Under the pieces are notes generated by a model. That model ran no database searches. It saw only the letters and a list, made by a program, of their open reading frames with translations, and was not told where the DNA came from. The position numbers and the translations under genes were made by a program. From Pseudarthrobacter oxydans (GTDB taxonomy: Bacteria; Actinomycetota; Actinomycetes; Actinomycetales; Micrococcaceae), in assembly GCF_013314975.1 (NCBI RefSeq), contig NZ_JABTYH010000017.1, positions 1-64,000 on the forward strand: a DNA stretch of 64,000 nt, given 5' to 3'. This document shows positions 62,647-64,000 of this stretch, in pieces; positions within the stretch are counted from its first letter, which is position 1; each line of letters begins with the position of its first letter.

Positions 62647-63113
62647 GCCGACGCTCCTTCCGGCAGGTCATTCATGAGAGAGCCCGAAGGCTTCTTACCC
62701 TGCCAATAGTTGACGGTTGATTAGCGTGGCCCAGGCTGGGCCGTGCTCCTGGCATCCACCATGCTTCCCATCAGGACGATGGTCCTGACCGCAGGAGGCC
62801 TGATCCCCCATCGGCGAGGCCGGAGCGTCGCTTGCTGAAGGGCTGGATGCGCGTAGTCAGCTGTTGCTCCCCCACACTCCTGAATGAGATGTGCCGACGC
62901 ATTCCGGACACGGGCATATACCGTTGGAAAAACCGCTGGGATATCCGCCGGACCGAAAGCATTGAGGGCGCAGCAAACTGCTCCACCAAGTGTACTACAG
63001 GCACCTTAGGCAGGAGGACACCGGCGAGGACGGTAGGGACATCGGCATGGAGCTTGTCCACATAGCCAGGATGGGCACTCCCGCAGTCTTTTAACCAGGA
63101 GCATTCTGGTGGC
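62647..63113. promoter_or_regulatory. 467-nt divergent intergenic region: rpsB leader and M23 peptidase promoter
   Basis: This gap separates rpsB (minus) from the M23 peptidase gene (plus). I see no open frame with family-like sequence, no tRNA and no transposon remnant. A TACACT box on the minus strand near 62990 is a possible rpsB -10, which would give a leader of more than 300 nt. Such leaders often carry S2 autoregulatory structures, but I could not define one by eye. Confidence 0.5.
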
Positions 63114-63674
63114 ATGACACCACCGTTGCGGCTCGCGGCCCTCCTCCTGCTGCCGGCTTCGCTGGCCCCGGCAGGCGAGCCACTGGCATTCGGGCCGGCC
63201 TATTCCATCCAGCAGGCGGGGCAACCCCTGCCGGACGCCAGTTCCCCGGCGGTGGCCGTGCCCTCGTGGCAATGGCCGCTTGCCCCGCGCCCGCAGGTGC
63301 TGCGGCATTTCGATCCCCCGCCCAAGCCTTGGCTGAGCGGGCACCGGGGCGTTGATGTGGGAGCAACGGCCGACGGCGCACCGGTCACCTCCCCGGCGGC
63401 CGGTACCGTCAGCTTCGTGGGCGTGGTGGTGGACCGGCCGGTGATCACGATCGACCACGGGGACGGGCTGCGGAGCAGCTTCGAACCGGTAGACAGCACC
63501 CTGGCCGCCGGCGCCCCAGTGGCGAAGGGCCAGGTTATCGGTACGGTTCGTCCCGGGCATTGCACGGGCGCGCCCTGTGTCCACTGGGGCGTCCGGCGCG
63601 GGGATGACTATGTGGATCCGCTGCAGTTCGTGATGGACCTGAGGCCATCGGTCCTGCTGCCGCTGGACAGGTAG
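63114..63674 (+). CDS. M23-family (LytM-like) peptidase, secreted, with substituted active-site histidine
   Basis: The 186-aa product starts with a signal peptide (MTPPLRLAALLLLPASLAPA, cleavage about residue 20). The M23 domain (about 55-175) keeps the zinc ligands H77 and D81 in GHRGVDVGA and H157 in CVHWGVR. The first His of the usual HxH pair is C155 here, so the general-base residue is missing and hydrolase activity is uncertain; such proteins can act as cell-wall binding or amidase-activating factors. It is divergent from rpsB, the same neighbour as in mycobacteria. Confidence 0.86.
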   Translation: MTPPLRLAALLLLPASLAPAGEPLAFGPAYSIQQAGQPLPDASSPAVAVPSWQWPLAPRPQVLRHFDPPPKPWLSGHRGVDVGATADGAPVTSPAAGTVSFVGVVVDRPVITIDHGDGLRSSFEPVDSTLAAGAPVAKGQVIGTVRPGHCTGAPCVHWGVRRGDDYVDPLQFVMDLRPSVLLPLDR

Positions 63675-63708
63675 GCAGCAGCGGGCCGGACGGCTCCTGC
63701 CATGGACG

Positions 63709-64000
63709 CTAGACGATGGCAGAGATCCCGGTGATGGCCCTGCCGGTCACCAGCGTGTTGATCTCGTGCGTTCCCTCATAGGAGTAGATGGCTTCTGCAT
63801 CGGCAAAGATCTTGGCCATCTCAAAGTCCGTCACAATGCCGTTGCCGCCGAGCAGGCTCCTGCCGATCGCCACGCTCTCACGCATCCGCGCGGTGGTGAA
63901 CGCCTTGGCCAGGGCGGACTGCTCATCCTTGGCCTCGCCGGCGTCCTCCAGCTGGGAGAGCCGGACCATCATGCCCATGGAGCTGACCGCATTGCCCAGG
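63709..64000 (-). CDS. Acyl-CoA dehydrogenase, C-terminal part (cut by window end)
   Basis: The last 97 codons of an acyl-CoA dehydrogenase run off the right edge. The visible part has the C-terminal helical bundle with [45 protein letters not shown], and the catalytic glutamate in YEGTHE. This arrangement is typical of the glutaryl-CoA dehydrogenase group. In-frame codons continue to base 64000 without a start, so the gene is partial. It is convergent with the M23 peptidase gene. Confidence 0.88.
   Translation of the reverse strand, partial: LGNAVSSMGMMVRLSQLEDAGEAKDEQSALAKAFTTARMRESVAIGRSLLGGNGIVTDFEMAKIFADAEAIYSYEGTHEINTLVTGRAITGISAIV

Overview
The window is a high-GC actinobacterial chromosome segment. 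GTG and TTG start codons are common, many neighbouring genes overlap by 1-4 nt, and gene content and protein sequences look like Micrococcaceae (Arthrobacter/Pseudarthrobacter). The genus is an inference from recalled sequence character and was not checked by search. Most genes lie on the minus strand. I found no tRNA, rRNA, CRISPR array, insertion sequence or prophage.

The backbone is a housekeeping block whose order resembles the Mycobacterium tuberculosis rpsB-to-gpsI region. Read in the minus direction from the right it runs rpsB, tsf, pyrH, frr, cdsA (62.6-58.3 kb); dxr, an RseP/Rip1-like site-2 protease, ispG and a GNAT protein (34-27 kb); proS (26.6-24.8 kb); rimP, nusA, ylxR, infB, rbfA (19.3-13.4 kb); truB (9.8-8.8 kb), ribF (6.2-5.2 kb), rpsO and pnp (2.9-0.08 kb). 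Accessory genes are inserted between these blocks: kynA-kynU, terC with its regulator, an aminotransferase, a thioredoxin, a deaminase, a ScyD/E-like protein, a ferritin-like protein beside a VIT-type metal transporter, an APH-like kinase, a PLP decarboxylase, two TauE/SafE transporters, and a SatD plus membrane-protein pair.

From 37.5 to 50.9 kb is a nearly complete leucine (branched-chain) catabolic locus. It holds BkdA/B/C (E1 alpha, E1 beta, E2) and then methylcrotonyl-CoA carboxylase beta and alpha, an acyl-CoA dehydrogenase, ScoA/ScoB, a MaoC hydratase and a CitE-like lyase. A TetR regulator and an Lrp/AsnC regulator sit at the divergent ends. Together the genes can carry branched-chain 2-oxoacids through isovaleryl-, methylcrotonyl-, methylglutaconyl- and HMG-CoA to acetyl-CoA and acetoacetate, with ScoAB activating the acetoacetate.

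From 51.6 to 57.6 kb, two DUF485 plus sodium/acetate-type symporter modules flank a LytS/LytTR two-component pair in a mirrored layout. This suggests a small-carboxylate sensing and uptake unit.

The regulatory DNA includes a well-formed yybP-ykoY (Mn2+) riboswitch candidate ahead of terC and two CRP/GlxR-like palindromes (bkd/lrp and symporter/lytS intergenic regions). A recurring TAnnnT box 6-8 nt upstream of start codons suggests leaderless mRNAs. There are also several long nested palindromes in intergenic regions and a four-run G-tract upstream of the ScyD/E-like gene.
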